This document shows positions 1 through 7,070 of a stretch of 13,737 bases of DNA, one piece after another. The stretch spans positions 1 to 13,737 of the forward strand of contig DFWO01000067.1 of the NCBI GenBank assembly GCA_002380945.1. The letters are read 5' to 3'. Origin of the DNA: Methylococcaceae bacterium UBA4132 (GTDB taxonomy: Bacteria; Pseudomonadota; Gammaproteobacteria; Methylococcales; Methylomonadaceae). Position numbers and translations under genes: made by a program. Under the pieces are notes generated by a model. That model searched no databases and was not told the DNA's origin. It worked only from the letters and a program-made list of their open reading frames with translations. Position 1 is the stretch's first letter. Each line of letters begins with the position of its first letter.

Positions 1-665
1 GCAAATAAGCCTTTTGCATTGTCTGGTTTAGCACTGCCACCGTATAAAATTTGGATTTTATCAGCGATAGTTTGATCTTTTGCTGCAATAAATTGACGAA
101 TATAGTGATGCACTTCTTGTGCTTGTTCGTCGCTTGCAGTTTTTCCTGTGCCGATTGCCCAAACAGGTTCGTAAGCAATAACGGCGTTATTGAAAGCCGC
201 GACACCCGCTACGTCTATAACTGCATTCAGTTGTTCGTCGATAACGGCAAACGTTTGATCCTGTTCGCGTTCTTCTAAAGTTTCACCAACGCATAACACA
301 GGGATAATGCCTTGTTCTTGCGCTTGAACAAAACGAGCAGCTACTGATGTGTCAGTGTCACCATAGTAACTACGTCTTTCTGAGTGTCCTACGAGGGCAT
401 ATTGGCAGTTGAATTCTTTCAACATGGCGGCTGAAATTTCACCTGTATAGGCACCTGAGGCTTTATCGGCAACGTTTTGTGAGCCTAATGCTAAGCGACT
501 GCCTTTAACAACGTCACCAACGCTGGGCAAATAAATGTAAGGAACGCAGACGGCGATGTCACCGATATCCGCACCTAAGCCAGCAATAATGCCTTGGGCA
601 AGCGACTCAGCACTTGCACGAGTTCCATTCATTTTCCAATTTCCGATAACCAGAGACCGACGCAT
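1..665 (-). CDS. tpiA: Triosephosphate isomerase, C-terminus cut by window edge
   Basis: This enzyme interconverts dihydroxyacetone phosphate and glyceraldehyde 3-phosphate in glycolysis, in the cytoplasm. Translating the minus strand gives the N-terminal motif GNWKMNG with the active-site Lys at residue 11, the electrophilic His94 in VGHSERR, and the catalytic base Glu166 in AYEPVWAIGTGKT. The phosphate-binding YGGSAKP follows at about 208-214. About 221 residues are present; family members have about 250, so roughly 30 are beyond the window. Three ATGs stand in a row at 671, 668 and 665. I chose 665 because GGGAG (674-678) then lies 8 bases upstream and the protein starts MRRSLVIGNWK, like the E. 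coli enzyme. It lies 57 bases downstream of glmM on the same strand with no terminator seen, so co-transcription is likely. The reading frame is intact as far as it goes. Confidence 0.96.
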   Translation of the reverse strand, partial: MRRSLVIGNWKMNGTRASAESLAQGIIAGLGADIGDIAVCVPYIYLPSVGDVVKGSRLALGSQNVADKASGAYTGEISAAMLKEFNCQYALVGHSERRSYYGDTDTSVAARFVQAQEQGIIPVLCVGETLEEREQDQTFAVIDEQLNAVIDVAGVAAFNNAVIAYEPVWAIGTGKTASDEQAQEVHHYIRQFIAAKDQTIADKIQILYGGSAKPDNAKGLF

Positions 666-722
666 CATCATTACTCCCACATAGAATAAAATCGCTAATG
701 ATATAGGTTAATGAGGTTTTGT

Positions 723-2063
723 TCAAGCATCCATTGCTTTTCTAACATCATCCGCCAGTTGATTTGCAGATTCTCTGACTAACTCCTCGTGTTCGCCTTC
801 TACCATAACGCGAATTAACGGCTCTGTGCCTGAGGCTCTTAACAGCACGCGTCCTGTGTCGCCGAGTTTCTTTTCAACGGTTTGTACTGACCGTTGTATG
901 TATTCGTTAGTGCTGATATTAATTCTTTTGGTCGTTTTAATATTAACCAAAATTTGTGGATATTTTTGCATACCCGATTTTAATTCATGTAGGCTTTTAC
1001 CTCTGCATTCCATTTCTGCCATAACTTGTAATGCGGCAATAATACCGTCACCTGTGGTAGTTCTATCCAGACAGATAATATGCCCTGAATTTTCGCCGCC
1101 TAAAATACCATTGTGTTCATTTAACATTTCCAACACATAGCGATCACCGACGTTGGCTCTTAGTAAGTCAATACCTAAGCGTTTCAAGCCGTGTTCCATG
1201 CCTAGATTGGTCATTAATGTGCCGACCACAGGTCCTGACATTTGCCCTGCTTCTAATCGTGATTTAGCAATAATGTAAATAAGCTCATCACCATCGACTA
1301 TCTCACCTTTATGATCAACCATAATAAGTCTATCGCCATCACCATCTAAAGCGATACCTATATCAGCTTGATGTTGCAACACAGCAGCCACTAATTTTGC
1401 TGGACTGGTCGCGCCGCATTCGTCATTGATATTGAGTCCATTGGGTTCTGCACCAATGGTAATCACTGTTGCTCCCACTTCACTGAATACATGAGGAGCA
1501 ATGTGATAAGTCGCCCCATTCGCACAATCAACGACAATTTTCAGTCCACTAAAATCTAACCGTGTTGGTACACTGCCTTTACAGAATTCAATATAACGAC
1601 CTGCAGCATCACCTATGCGTTTTGCTTTACCCAATTGCGCAGACTCTACGGTGGTCATTGGTGAATCAATGTAATGTTCTATTTTTTCTTCGATGTCATC
1701 GGGTAATTTTGTACCTTGCACGGAAAAAAACTTGATGCCATTATCATAATAAGGATTATGTGAGGCACTGATCACTATGCCTGTTTTAGCTCTTAAGGTG
1801 CGTGTTAAATAAGCGATACCAGGTGTGGGCATGGGACCTAATAAATGGGTATCAACACCTGCCGCTGTTAAGCCCGCTTCTAGGGCAGATTCAAACATAT
1901 AGCCAGAAATACGCGTATCTTTACCCACTAAAACAAAACCATGACCTTCGTTAGCAAATACCCGTCCTGCTGCCCAGCCTAATTTTAATAAAAAATCAGC
2001 CGTTATTGGAGTTTCGCCCACTTTGCCGCGAATGCCATCAGTACCAAAATATTTTTTTGCCAT
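723..2063 (-). CDS. glmM: Phosphoglucosamine mutase
   Basis: GlmM converts glucosamine 6-phosphate to glucosamine 1-phosphate, feeding UDP-GlcNAc synthesis for peptidoglycan and lipopolysaccharide. The 446-residue product has all hallmarks of the phosphohexomutase family: phosphoserine Ser101 in ISASHNP, the metal loop DGDGDR at 240-245, the sugar-binding GGENSGH at 322-328, and the phosphate-binding RASGTEP at 409-415. The frame is open to an ATG at 2087, but the start at 2063 fits better. It begins MAKKYFGTDGIRG, has AAGGA 7 bases upstream, and gives the length of about 445 usual in the family. The usual neighbour folP is missing upstream; ftsH is there instead, behind a terminator, so glmM probably has its own promoter in 2064-2143. 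Nothing in the protein looks damaged. Confidence 0.97.
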   Translation of the reverse strand: MAKKYFGTDGIRGKVGETPITADFLLKLGWAAGRVFANEGHGFVLVGKDTRISGYMFESALEAGLTAAGVDTHLLGPMPTPGIAYLTRTLRAKTGIVISASHNPYYDNGIKFFSVQGTKLPDDIEEKIEHYIDSPMTTVESAQLGKAKRIGDAAGRYIEFCKGSVPTRLDFSGLKIVVDCANGATYHIAPHVFSEVGATVITIGAEPNGLNINDECGATSPAKLVAAVLQHQADIGIALDGDGDRLIMVDHKGEIVDGDELIYIIAKSRLEAGQMSGPVVGTLMTNLGMEHGLKRLGIDLLRANVGDRYVLEMLNEHNGILGGENSGHIICLDRTTTGDGIIAALQVMAEMECRGKSLHELKSGMQKYPQILVNIKTTKRINISTNEYIQRSVQTVEKKLGDTGRVLLRASGTEPLIRVMVEGEHEELVRESANQLADDVRKAMDA

Positions 2064-2085
2064 AACGTTATCCTTAAAAATAGAC

Positions 2086-2107
2086 ACAAGAGCATACTCT
2101 TGTTTTT
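2086..2107. other. Perfect 7-bp hairpin in the glmM leader
   Basis: ACAAGAG (2086-2092) and CTCTTGT (2097-2103) form a perfect stem around the loop CATA. On the plus strand the stem runs straight into TTTTT, so it looks like an intrinsic terminator facing antisense transcription from glmM. On the minus strand it would lie in the 5' leader of glmM, ending 22 bases before the start codon. Whether it terminates, stabilises the message or does nothing cannot be told from sequence. Confidence 0.45.
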
Positions 2108-2143
2108 ATAAGCTGGCATTATTGCTAACACCATTAGTCAATA

Positions 2144-2174
2144 AAAAAGGAGAGGTATTAAGCCTCTCCTTTTT
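2144..2174 (-). terminator. Rho-independent terminator after ftsH
   Basis: A perfect 12-bp stem, AAAAAGGAGAGG (2144-2155) with CCTCTCCTTTTT (2163-2174), closes a 7-base loop. On the minus strand it starts 18 bases past the ftsH stop codon and ends in a run of T. The symmetry of the A/T arms means it could also work on the plus strand. It separates ftsH from glmM transcriptionally. Confidence 0.9.
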
Positions 2175-2192
2175 AGTCAGTCTTGATAAAAT

Positions 2193-4118
2193 TTAGCTTT
2201 GTTCAGCGGTTTTACCCAGTGAGTTATCGGCTTTTTTATCTATGCCTTTAATTTCATGAGAATTAATCCCGTCACGCGGTGGTTTGTCATCCCAACCTTG
2301 TGGGTCTCGGACAGGTTTACGCGCCATTAAATCATCAATTTGATATTTGTCGATAGTTTCGTATTTCATTAACGCGTCTGCCATCGCATGAAGAATATCA
2401 ATATTTTCTTTGATAATCCGTTCTGCACGTTCATAGTTGCGGTCAATAAAGGAACGAATTTCTTCATCAATAGTATGTGATGTTTCTTCAGCAACGGTTT
2501 TATGTTGGGTGACTGAACGACCCAAGAATACTTCGCCTTCTTCTTCACTATAAGCTAAAGGACCTAAACGTTGTGATAAACCCCATTTAGTCACCATATT
2601 GCGTGCCAATTCGGTCGCACGTTCGATGTCATTCGATGCACCTGTACTAACATGCTCCCAACCAAATACTACTTCTTCTGCAATACGACCGCCGTATAAA
2701 CTGGAAATCATACTGTCTAGTTTTTGTTTGCTAGCACTGTATTGATCGCGTTCGGGTAAGAACATCGTTACACCTAACGCACGACCTCTAGGCATAATAC
2801 TGACTTTATAAACAGGATCATGTTCAGGCACTAATTTACCGACAATGGCATGACCTGCTTCATGATAAGCCGTCATTTTCTTTTCTTTCTCGTCCATCAC
2901 CATCGTGTGTCTTTCTACACCCATGATGAGTTTATCCTTAGCTTTTTCCAAATCCGTCATATTGACGACGCGCTTATTCATTCTAGCCGCTAATAAAGCA
3001 GCTTCATTGATTAAGTTAGCCAAATCCGCACCTGAAAATCCTGACGTACCTTGCGCAATGTACTTAGGCTCGACATCCTCGGCGGCAGGTACTTTTTTTA
3101 GATGGACTTTAAGAATTTGCTCACGTCCTCTCACATCAGGCAAGCCGACAGTCACTTGACGATCAAATCGACCAGGACGCAATAAGGCTTTATCTAATAC
3201 ATCGGCACGGTTAGTGGCCGCAATAACGATAATACCCTCGTTACCTTCAAAGCCATCCATTTCTACCAATAATTGGTTTAAAGTTTGTTCGCGTTCATCG
3301 TTACCACCGCCTAAACCTGCACCACGCTGGCGACCTACCGCATCAATTTCATCAATGAAAATAATACAAGGGGCGTGTTTTTTGGCAGTTTCAAACATAT
3401 CACGCACGCGTGATGCGCCAACACCGACAAACATTTCCACGAAATCTGAACCAGAAATGCTAAAAAACGGCACTCTCGCTTCACCTGCAATAGCTCTAGC
3501 TAATAAGGTTTTACCTGTGCCAGGAGGACCTACCATCAACGCGCCTCTAGGAATTTTACCGCCCAAGCGTTGATATTTAGCAGGGTCTTTCAGAAAATCG
3601 ACCATTTCAACCACTTCTTCTTTGGCTTCGTCACAACCTGCCACATCGGCAAACGTGACTTTAATCTGATCTTCTTCCAACATACGCGCTTTGCTTTTAC
3701 CAAAGCTCATTGCGCCACGACCACCTGCGCCACCACCGTTCATTTGACGCATGAAGAATACCCAAACGGCAATCAACAATAACATAGGACCAAAAGAAAA
3801 CAACAAATTCGTAAGCATGGAAGGCTGCTCAGGCGGAACCGCCTTAGTATCAACACCATTTGCCAATAAATCATCCACTAAGTGCGGATCATTGGGCGCG
3901 TAAATCTTAAATTGTTGACCACCCTGCATTTTGCCTTTGATGATATGTTCATCAATGGTGACCTGTTGAACCTGCCCCGCTTTCACCGAGTCGATGAATT
4001 GTGAGTACGATAACGACGAATCAGCTCGTTCTTTTTGTGAGCTAACGTTGTTAAAGAGAAGCATCAAGACAACAGCAATGACACCCCACAGGATTATATT
4101 TTTTATCATATCGTTCAT
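2193..4118 (-). CDS. ftsH: ATP-dependent zinc metalloprotease FtsH
   Basis: FtsH is the hexameric inner-membrane AAA+ protease that degrades misassembled membrane proteins and short-lived regulators. The 641-residue product (E. coli 644-647) has a first membrane helix at about 6-22, a periplasmic domain at about 25-103, and a second helix at about 104-123. The AAA module has Walker A GPPGTGKT at 197-204, Walker B IIFIDEID at 252-259, and the second region of homology ending in RPGRFDR near 314-320. The protease domain has HEAGH at 419-423 (zinc ligands and catalytic Glu) and the third ligand Asp497 in GASNDIERAT. The ATG at 4118 is preceded by AGGG at suitable distance; the next ATG (4109) has no ribosome binding site. 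It lies downstream of rlmE on the same strand, as in E. coli, but with a 142-base gap holding promoter-like sequence. Confidence 0.98.
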   Translation of the reverse strand: MNDMIKNIILWGVIAVVLMLLFNNVSSQKERADSSLSYSQFIDSVKAGQVQQVTIDEHIIKGKMQGGQQFKIYAPNDPHLVDDLLANGVDTKAVPPEQPSMLTNLLFSFGPMLLLIAVWVFFMRQMNGGGAGGRGAMSFGKSKARMLEEDQIKVTFADVAGCDEAKEEVVEMVDFLKDPAKYQRLGGKIPRGALMVGPPGTGKTLLARAIAGEARVPFFSISGSDFVEMFVGVGASRVRDMFETAKKHAPCIIFIDEIDAVGRQRGAGLGGGNDEREQTLNQLLVEMDGFEGNEGIIVIAATNRADVLDKALLRPGRFDRQVTVGLPDVRGREQILKVHLKKVPAAEDVEPKYIAQGTSGFSGADLANLINEAALLAARMNKRVVNMTDLEKAKDKLIMGVERHTMVMDEKEKKMTAYHEAGHAIVGKLVPEHDPVYKVSIMPRGRALGVTMFLPERDQYSASKQKLDSMISSLYGGRIAEEVVFGWEHVSTGASNDIERATELARNMVTKWGLSQRLGPLAYSEEEGEVFLGRSVTQHKTVAEETSHTIDEEIRSFIDRNYERAERIIKENIDILHAMADALMKYETIDKYQIDDLMARKPVRDPQGWDDKPPRDGINSHEIKGIDKKADNSLGKTAEQS

Positions 4119-4163
4119 TTACACGCCCTAGGCCTGAACGGCTCTCTGTTTAAAAACTGAGCA

Positions 4164-4172
4164 ATTATATCA
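4164..4172 (-). promoter_or_regulatory. Extended -10 promoter candidate for ftsH
   Basis: On the minus strand this reads TGATATAAT, a perfect extended -10 (TGnTATAAT), 45 bases upstream of the ftsH ATG. No good -35 lies 16-18 bases upstream, which extended -10 promoters can do without. A 6-bp inverted repeat, TCAGGA/TCCTGA (4170-4188), overlaps its upstream edge and could bind a regulator. A second element, CCCCATAAAT (4197-4206, minus strand), resembles a heat-shock sigma-32 -10 box. Confidence 0.5.
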
Positions 4173-4260
4173 GGAGTTATCATCCTGACTGTCGTTATTT
4201 ATGGGGTACTCACCAAAGTCTAGGAGTAGCCAATTTCGCAAATATAAGGGTTAATAGCGA

Positions 4261-4878
4261 TTATTTAAAGCCCTTCGCCAAAATATATACCTCATTACTG
4301 CGCGGTCTGGAGGCTTTTGGTTTTCTGATGACGACTTTAGTGAAATGTTGTTGCACTTCACGATGAAAATCTTCAAACCCTTCACCCTGAAAAACTTTGA
4401 CTAAAAAGCCGCCATTTTTTGCCAAAATAGTCTTTGCGGTATCCAGCGCAAGCTCACACAAATACATGGAACGCGGCTGATCGACAGCTTTATTACCGCT
4501 CATATTGGGTGCCATGTCAGACAATACCAGATGCACAGGCATATTGTTCAATACACTATACAATTGATCTATCACAGACTGCTCAAGAAAATCACCCTGA
4601 ATAAAATCCACGCCCTCAATCGGATCCATCGGCAATATATCCAGTGCAACCAGCTTATTGCCTTTACCTAAGCGTTGCTGAGCATACTGTGACCATCCAC
4701 CTGGTGCTGCTCCTAAATCGACCACATTCATACCCGCTTTGATGAGCTGGTCTTTTTCCTGAATCTCAGCTAATTTGAATACAGCGCGTGACCGATAACC
4801 CTGCGCTTGAGCCATTTTGACATATTCATCATCAAAATGTTCCTGCATCCATTGATTACTGCTTTTACTTCGTGCCAT
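4261..4878 (-). CDS. rlmE: 23S rRNA 2'-O-ribose methyltransferase RlmE (FtsJ/RrmJ)
   Basis: RlmE methylates the 2'-OH of U2552 in the A loop of 23S rRNA, a late step of 50S assembly, using S-adenosylmethionine. The 205-residue product (E. coli 209) carries the SAM-binding motif VDLGAAPGGW at 53-62 and SDMAPNMSGN at 120-129. The catalytic K-D-K-E tetrad can be placed at Lys35, Asp121, Lys161 and Glu196, matching the E. coli residues with a uniform shift of three. AGGGCG precedes the ATG. It is divergent from yhbY with 50 bases between the two starts, and upstream of ftsH, as in E. coli. It is intact, with no sign of transfer. Confidence 0.97.
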   Translation of the reverse strand: MARSKSSNQWMQEHFDDEYVKMAQAQGYRSRAVFKLAEIQEKDQLIKAGMNVVDLGAAPGGWSQYAQQRLGKGNKLVALDILPMDPIEGVDFIQGDFLEQSVIDQLYSVLNNMPVHLVLSDMAPNMSGNKAVDQPRSMYLCELALDTAKTILAKNGGFLVKVFQGEGFEDFHREVQQHFTKVVIRKPKASRPRSNEVYILAKGFK

Positions 4879-4928
4879 AACGCCCTATTTTTGGTGTAGA
4901 ATTAAGTTTTTGATTTTGAGAATAAAAC

Positions 4929-5195
4929 GTGAAAGCAGTTGATAAGAAAAAACTAAAGTCCGAGGCGCATAGTTTAAACCCCGTCGTCATGATCGGTCAG
5001 TCTGGACTAACCGATGCAGTATTAGCGGAAATTGAACTAGCACTCGACCATCATGAATTGATTAAAGTAAAAATACGCGCCGAACGTGATGAACGCAAAT
5101 TAATCAGTGAAAAAATTTGTACCAGCACTGGCGCAGAGCTTATTCAATCCATTGGACAAGTGGTTGTTATTTATCGACTGAATCCGAATAAATAA
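4929..5195 (+). CDS. yhbY: CRM-domain ribosome assembly RNA-binding protein YhbY
   Basis: This is a small KH-like CRM-domain protein that associates with pre-50S particles in E. coli. The 88 residues cover one complete CRM domain: the GxxG loop appears as GQSG at 23-26 in the context PVVMIGQSGLTDAVLAEIE, followed by HHELIKVKI at about 41-49 and ending IGQVVVIYR. E. coli YhbY has 97 residues, the extra being at the C-terminus. The start is a GTG; no ATG exists upstream, and the first downstream ATG (4989) would remove the first strand and helix. A weak GAG lies 8 bases before the GTG. It is the only plus-strand gene in the window, divergent from rlmE and convergent with greA. No clear terminator is visible in the 51 bases between the yhbY and greA stops. 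Confidence 0.94.
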   Translation: MKAVDKKKLKSEAHSLNPVVMIGQSGLTDAVLAEIELALDHHELIKVKIRAERDERKLISEKICTSTGAELIQSIGQVVVIYRLNPNK

Positions 5196-5246
5196 TTGCT
5201 AAGGAAAGGCGCAAGACTTCCTGTCATGTGCTTTTCGCTTTCTTTC

Positions 5247-5723
5247 TCAAATATACTGAATTGAAATAATTTCGTATTCAATATTACCCGCTGGGGCTTT
5301 AACAATCACAATATCCTCCACCGATTTACCGATTAACGCACGCGCAATCGGCGAACCAATCGAAATACGATTTTCCTTAATATTGGCTTCATCCTCACCA
5401 ACCACTTGATAAGTAACACGCTGTTCGGTGTCTACATTTTCAATTTCTACCGTCGCGCCAAAGACTACTTTGCCGCCCGCATCCACTTTAGTGACATCAA
5501 TAATTTGCGCGTTAGACAGTTTGCCTTCAATTTCTTTAATACGCCCTTCAGCAAAACTTTGTTGTTCTTTTGCGGCGTGATATTCAGCATTTTCTTTTAA
5601 ATCACCATGCGCCCTAGCGGTCGCAATCGCATTAATAATGCGTGGACGCACGACTGATTTTAATTCTTCTAATTCAGCGCGTAATTTTTCTGCACCTTTA
5701 ACAGTGAGTGGTACTTTTCCCAT
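5247..5723 (-). CDS. greA: Transcription elongation factor GreA
   Basis: GreA enters the RNA polymerase secondary channel and stimulates cleavage of backtracked transcripts. The product has the N-terminal antiparallel coiled coil (about residues 8-75) and a C-terminal FKBP-like domain (about 80-158) with GSPIARALIGKS near the end. The catalytic acidic tip is seen as GDLKENAEYH, with Asp41 and Glu44 exactly at the E. coli numbers. The frame is open to an ATG at 5732, but GGAG (5734-5737) is only one base from it. The ATG at 5723 has a 10-base spacing and gives 158 residues, the E. coli length. In related genomes greA directly follows carB; here about 1.7 kb of accessory DNA separates them, so greA can no longer depend simply on the carAB promoter. 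Confidence 0.96.
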   Translation of the reverse strand: MGKVPLTVKGAEKLRAELEELKSVVRPRIINAIATARAHGDLKENAEYHAAKEQQSFAEGRIKEIEGKLSNAQIIDVTKVDAGGKVVFGATVEIENVDTEQRVTYQVVGEDEANIKENRISIGSPIARALIGKSVEDIVIVKAPAGNIEYEIISIQYI

Positions 5724-5783
5724 TTCTTTCATACTCCAATATTTTGTGGGTGTTTGTGGGGTGAAGGTCGAACCCCAAATTTG

Positions 5784-5827
5784 TTATATCGTTATTATAT
5801 CGTTTAGCGTTTAGCGTTTATATCGTT
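5784..5827. repeat. Short direct repeats upstream of greA
   Basis: Three exact copies of TTATATCGTT stand at 5784-5793, 5795-5804 and 5818-5827. Two tandem copies of GTTTAGC (5802-5808, 5809-5815) lie between the second and third. The array abuts the hairpin cluster that begins at 5823. It falls in the region where greA's promoter should be. Confidence 0.8.
5794..5799 (-). promoter_or_regulatory. Possible greA -10 box within repeats
   Basis: On the minus strand the sequence is TATAAT, 70 bases upstream of the chosen greA start. A hexamer 17 bases upstream reads TATAAA, a poor -35. The box arises from the TTATATCGTT repeats, so it may be fortuitous in this A/T-rich array. Confidence 0.3.
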
Positions 5828-5934
5828 CCAACGCTCCAGCGTTGGAATGCAGCCGTTGACGCTCTAGCGTCCTCTTTAAACACACAACGCTGGAGCGTTG
5901 TCTGACGCATTCCAACGCGGAGCATTGGAACGAT
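5823..5934. repeat. Cluster of four ACGCT/AGCGT hairpins with inverted ends
   Basis: Four consecutive palindromes share the core ACGCT-nn-AGCGT or a decayed form. TTCCAACGCT/AGCGTTGGAA lies at 5826-5847, GACGCT/AGCGTC at 5858-5871, ACAACGCT/AGCGTTGT at 5884-5901, and an imperfect TTCCAACGC/GCATTGGAA at 5910-5930. The block's ends are themselves inverted (ATCGTTCCAA at 5823-5832, TTGGAACGAT at 5925-5934), and CGTTGGAATGC (5840-5850) pairs with 5907-5917. It resembles REP/MITE-like structured repeats rather than a gene. It lies between the phosphorylase remnant and greA. Confidence 0.85.
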
Positions 5935-5949
5935 GAAATTATATTTTGC

Positions 5950-6037
5950 GTAGCCCGTATGGAGTGCAACGGAATACGGGAATAAGTCGCATCACCCACG
6001 AAAAGCCCCACATTCCGCAAAGCTCCATGTGGGCTAC
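5950..6037. repeat. REPIN-like paired hairpin, GTAGCCC family
   Basis: The ends GTAGCCCGTATGGAG (5950-5964) and CTCCATGTGGGCTAC (6023-6037) are inverted with two mismatches. Each half folds on its own: CCCGTAT/ATACGGG (5954-5980) and AGCCCCACAT/ATGTGGGCT (6004-6035, one bulge). Two REP-type hairpins in opposite orientation make a REPIN-like element; GTAGCCCG-type repeats are familiar in gammaproteobacteria. It starts 43 bases past the stop of the phosphorylase fragment and may protect or terminate that message. No transposase lies in the window. Confidence 0.8.
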
Positions 6038-6080
6038 TTGCTATAAGCGCACCTTATCGCGTTACATTACGATTTTATTT

Positions 6081-7070
6081 TTATTTAAAATTGGGGGCTG
6101 CATATACGAGATTGCATCCAGTTGCTGTGATAGTGTACATCTCATCAGATGTACCACATTGCACCAACAAATTAAGTTCAACTAATTCATTTATTACAAA
6201 TTTCCAATACTCCGTTTTCTGTATTGAATCTGTTGTCACAACGTTTTGGTAACTTTCCCCATCCAAGGTTTCTACAGAGATGCTGCCGTTAGAAGTACGA
6301 ATACGCGCAATTCCTGAGCCATAACTAAGATTTTCCAGAAGGCATATTCCATCTAAAGTAAGATTAGTAAGACTAATGTCAAGTTTCTCAGAGTCATGGG
6401 GTATGGTAGGAGGTATAGTTGAACATGATTGGCTATTTTGAACATTTTCTTCTTCAAATAGACCCGCTTCAATACCTCGCACAAGTAACTCAAAAGCATT
6501 TTTTAGTGACACTGACCTGAACTTGTTCCCAGCAATATTTTCGATCAACTCCTTCCTTTCATCGGCAAAGTCAGAGATTCCACGAATTGCAATGACTCTA
6601 TGTGGAGGAATGGGTATAAGAGCAGCCTCATAAACTCCAATGGATTCCATTTCCATTGCGACAATTTTTCTATCAACTCTCTTAATCCAATTGGCAAAAG
6701 CTTGTCCTTTCCCAACGGCTGGACCACTGGCTAGTTTCTTATCATCTCCTACACACAGCCTAATTTCAGAACGAATAACCAATTTCTGAACGGCAGCATC
6801 CTCAATTAGAGAATTAAATCTGGTAGCACAATCATTTGACCATCTACGATAAAAGGTCGCTTGAGTATATTTAAACATCTGAAAATTATTGAGTAAACGA
6901 GATGTGGTCGGATGCTCTTTGCCAGAGGGTATAAATTCCCAATTTTTTTTTCCTTGTGTTGCTGAGTTTTCAAGATACCCTTTTACGGTGGTAGGAATAA
7001 AAACATCACCAGGTTGAAGATCATCCTGTAAACCCCAGCACGACAATATTACGCACATCAAATTGCTCAC
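6081..7070 (-). pseudogene. 3' fragment: phosphorylase/nucleosidase core plus winged-helix-like C-terminus
   Basis: This frame carries most of a PNP/UDP-phosphorylase-superfamily domain. The open frame has an ATG at 7070, but its first dozen residues overlap the upstream fragment out of frame and look unnatural; family-like sequence starts at GLQDDLQPGDVFIP (residues 13-26). ASGPAVG (114-120), the purine-ribose binding MEMES (139-143, Glu142) and ISDFAD (165-170, Asp167, the catalytic Asp position of MTA/SAH nucleosidase) are all present. After an acidic/polar linker (about 206-228), residues about 230-329 look like a winged helix: a strand-rich stretch around SGIARIRTSNGSI, then a helix around FVINELVELNLL and a TITATG wing. 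A nucleosidase fused to such a domain is seen in accessory and defence genes, but the function here is unknown. It is likely not translated as part of a whole protein unless the frameshift is bypassed. It is A/T-richer than carB. Confidence 0.75.

Noticed and set aside
2064..2087. Longer glmM start at ATG 2087
   Set aside because: It adds eight residues without a counterpart, whereas the ATG at 2063 has AAGGA at 7 bases and gives the family length.
2106..2141. TTGACT (2136-2141) with TTATAA (2106-2111) as a glmM promoter
   Set aside because: The spacing is 24 bases, far from the usual 16-18; no better pair was found.
2905..3573. Plus-strand open frames of 84 and 119 codons opposite ftsH
   Set aside because: They are antisense to a highly conserved AAA+ coding frame and look like low-information shadow translations.
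5196..5246. A terminator between the convergent yhbY and greA
   Set aside because: Only weak, interrupted pairings such as GGAAAGGCG with CGCTTTC are seen, and no good T-run follows a stem.
5784..5934. CRISPR-like look of regularly placed palindromes
   Set aside because: The units differ in sequence and length, there are no uniform spacers, and no cas gene is present.
5811..6020. A 69-codon minus-strand open frame across the repeat blocks
   Set aside because: It is made of palindromic repeat sequence, has no ribosome binding site and resembles no protein.
6043..6057. ATAAG/CTTAT hairpin just after the phosphorylase fragment as its terminator
   Set aside because: The stem is only 5 bp and no T-run follows on the minus strand.
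6545..6727. A 60-codon minus-strand open frame inside the phosphorylase fragment
   Set aside because: It lies fully within the MEMES/ISDFAD coding frame, which has clear family motifs.
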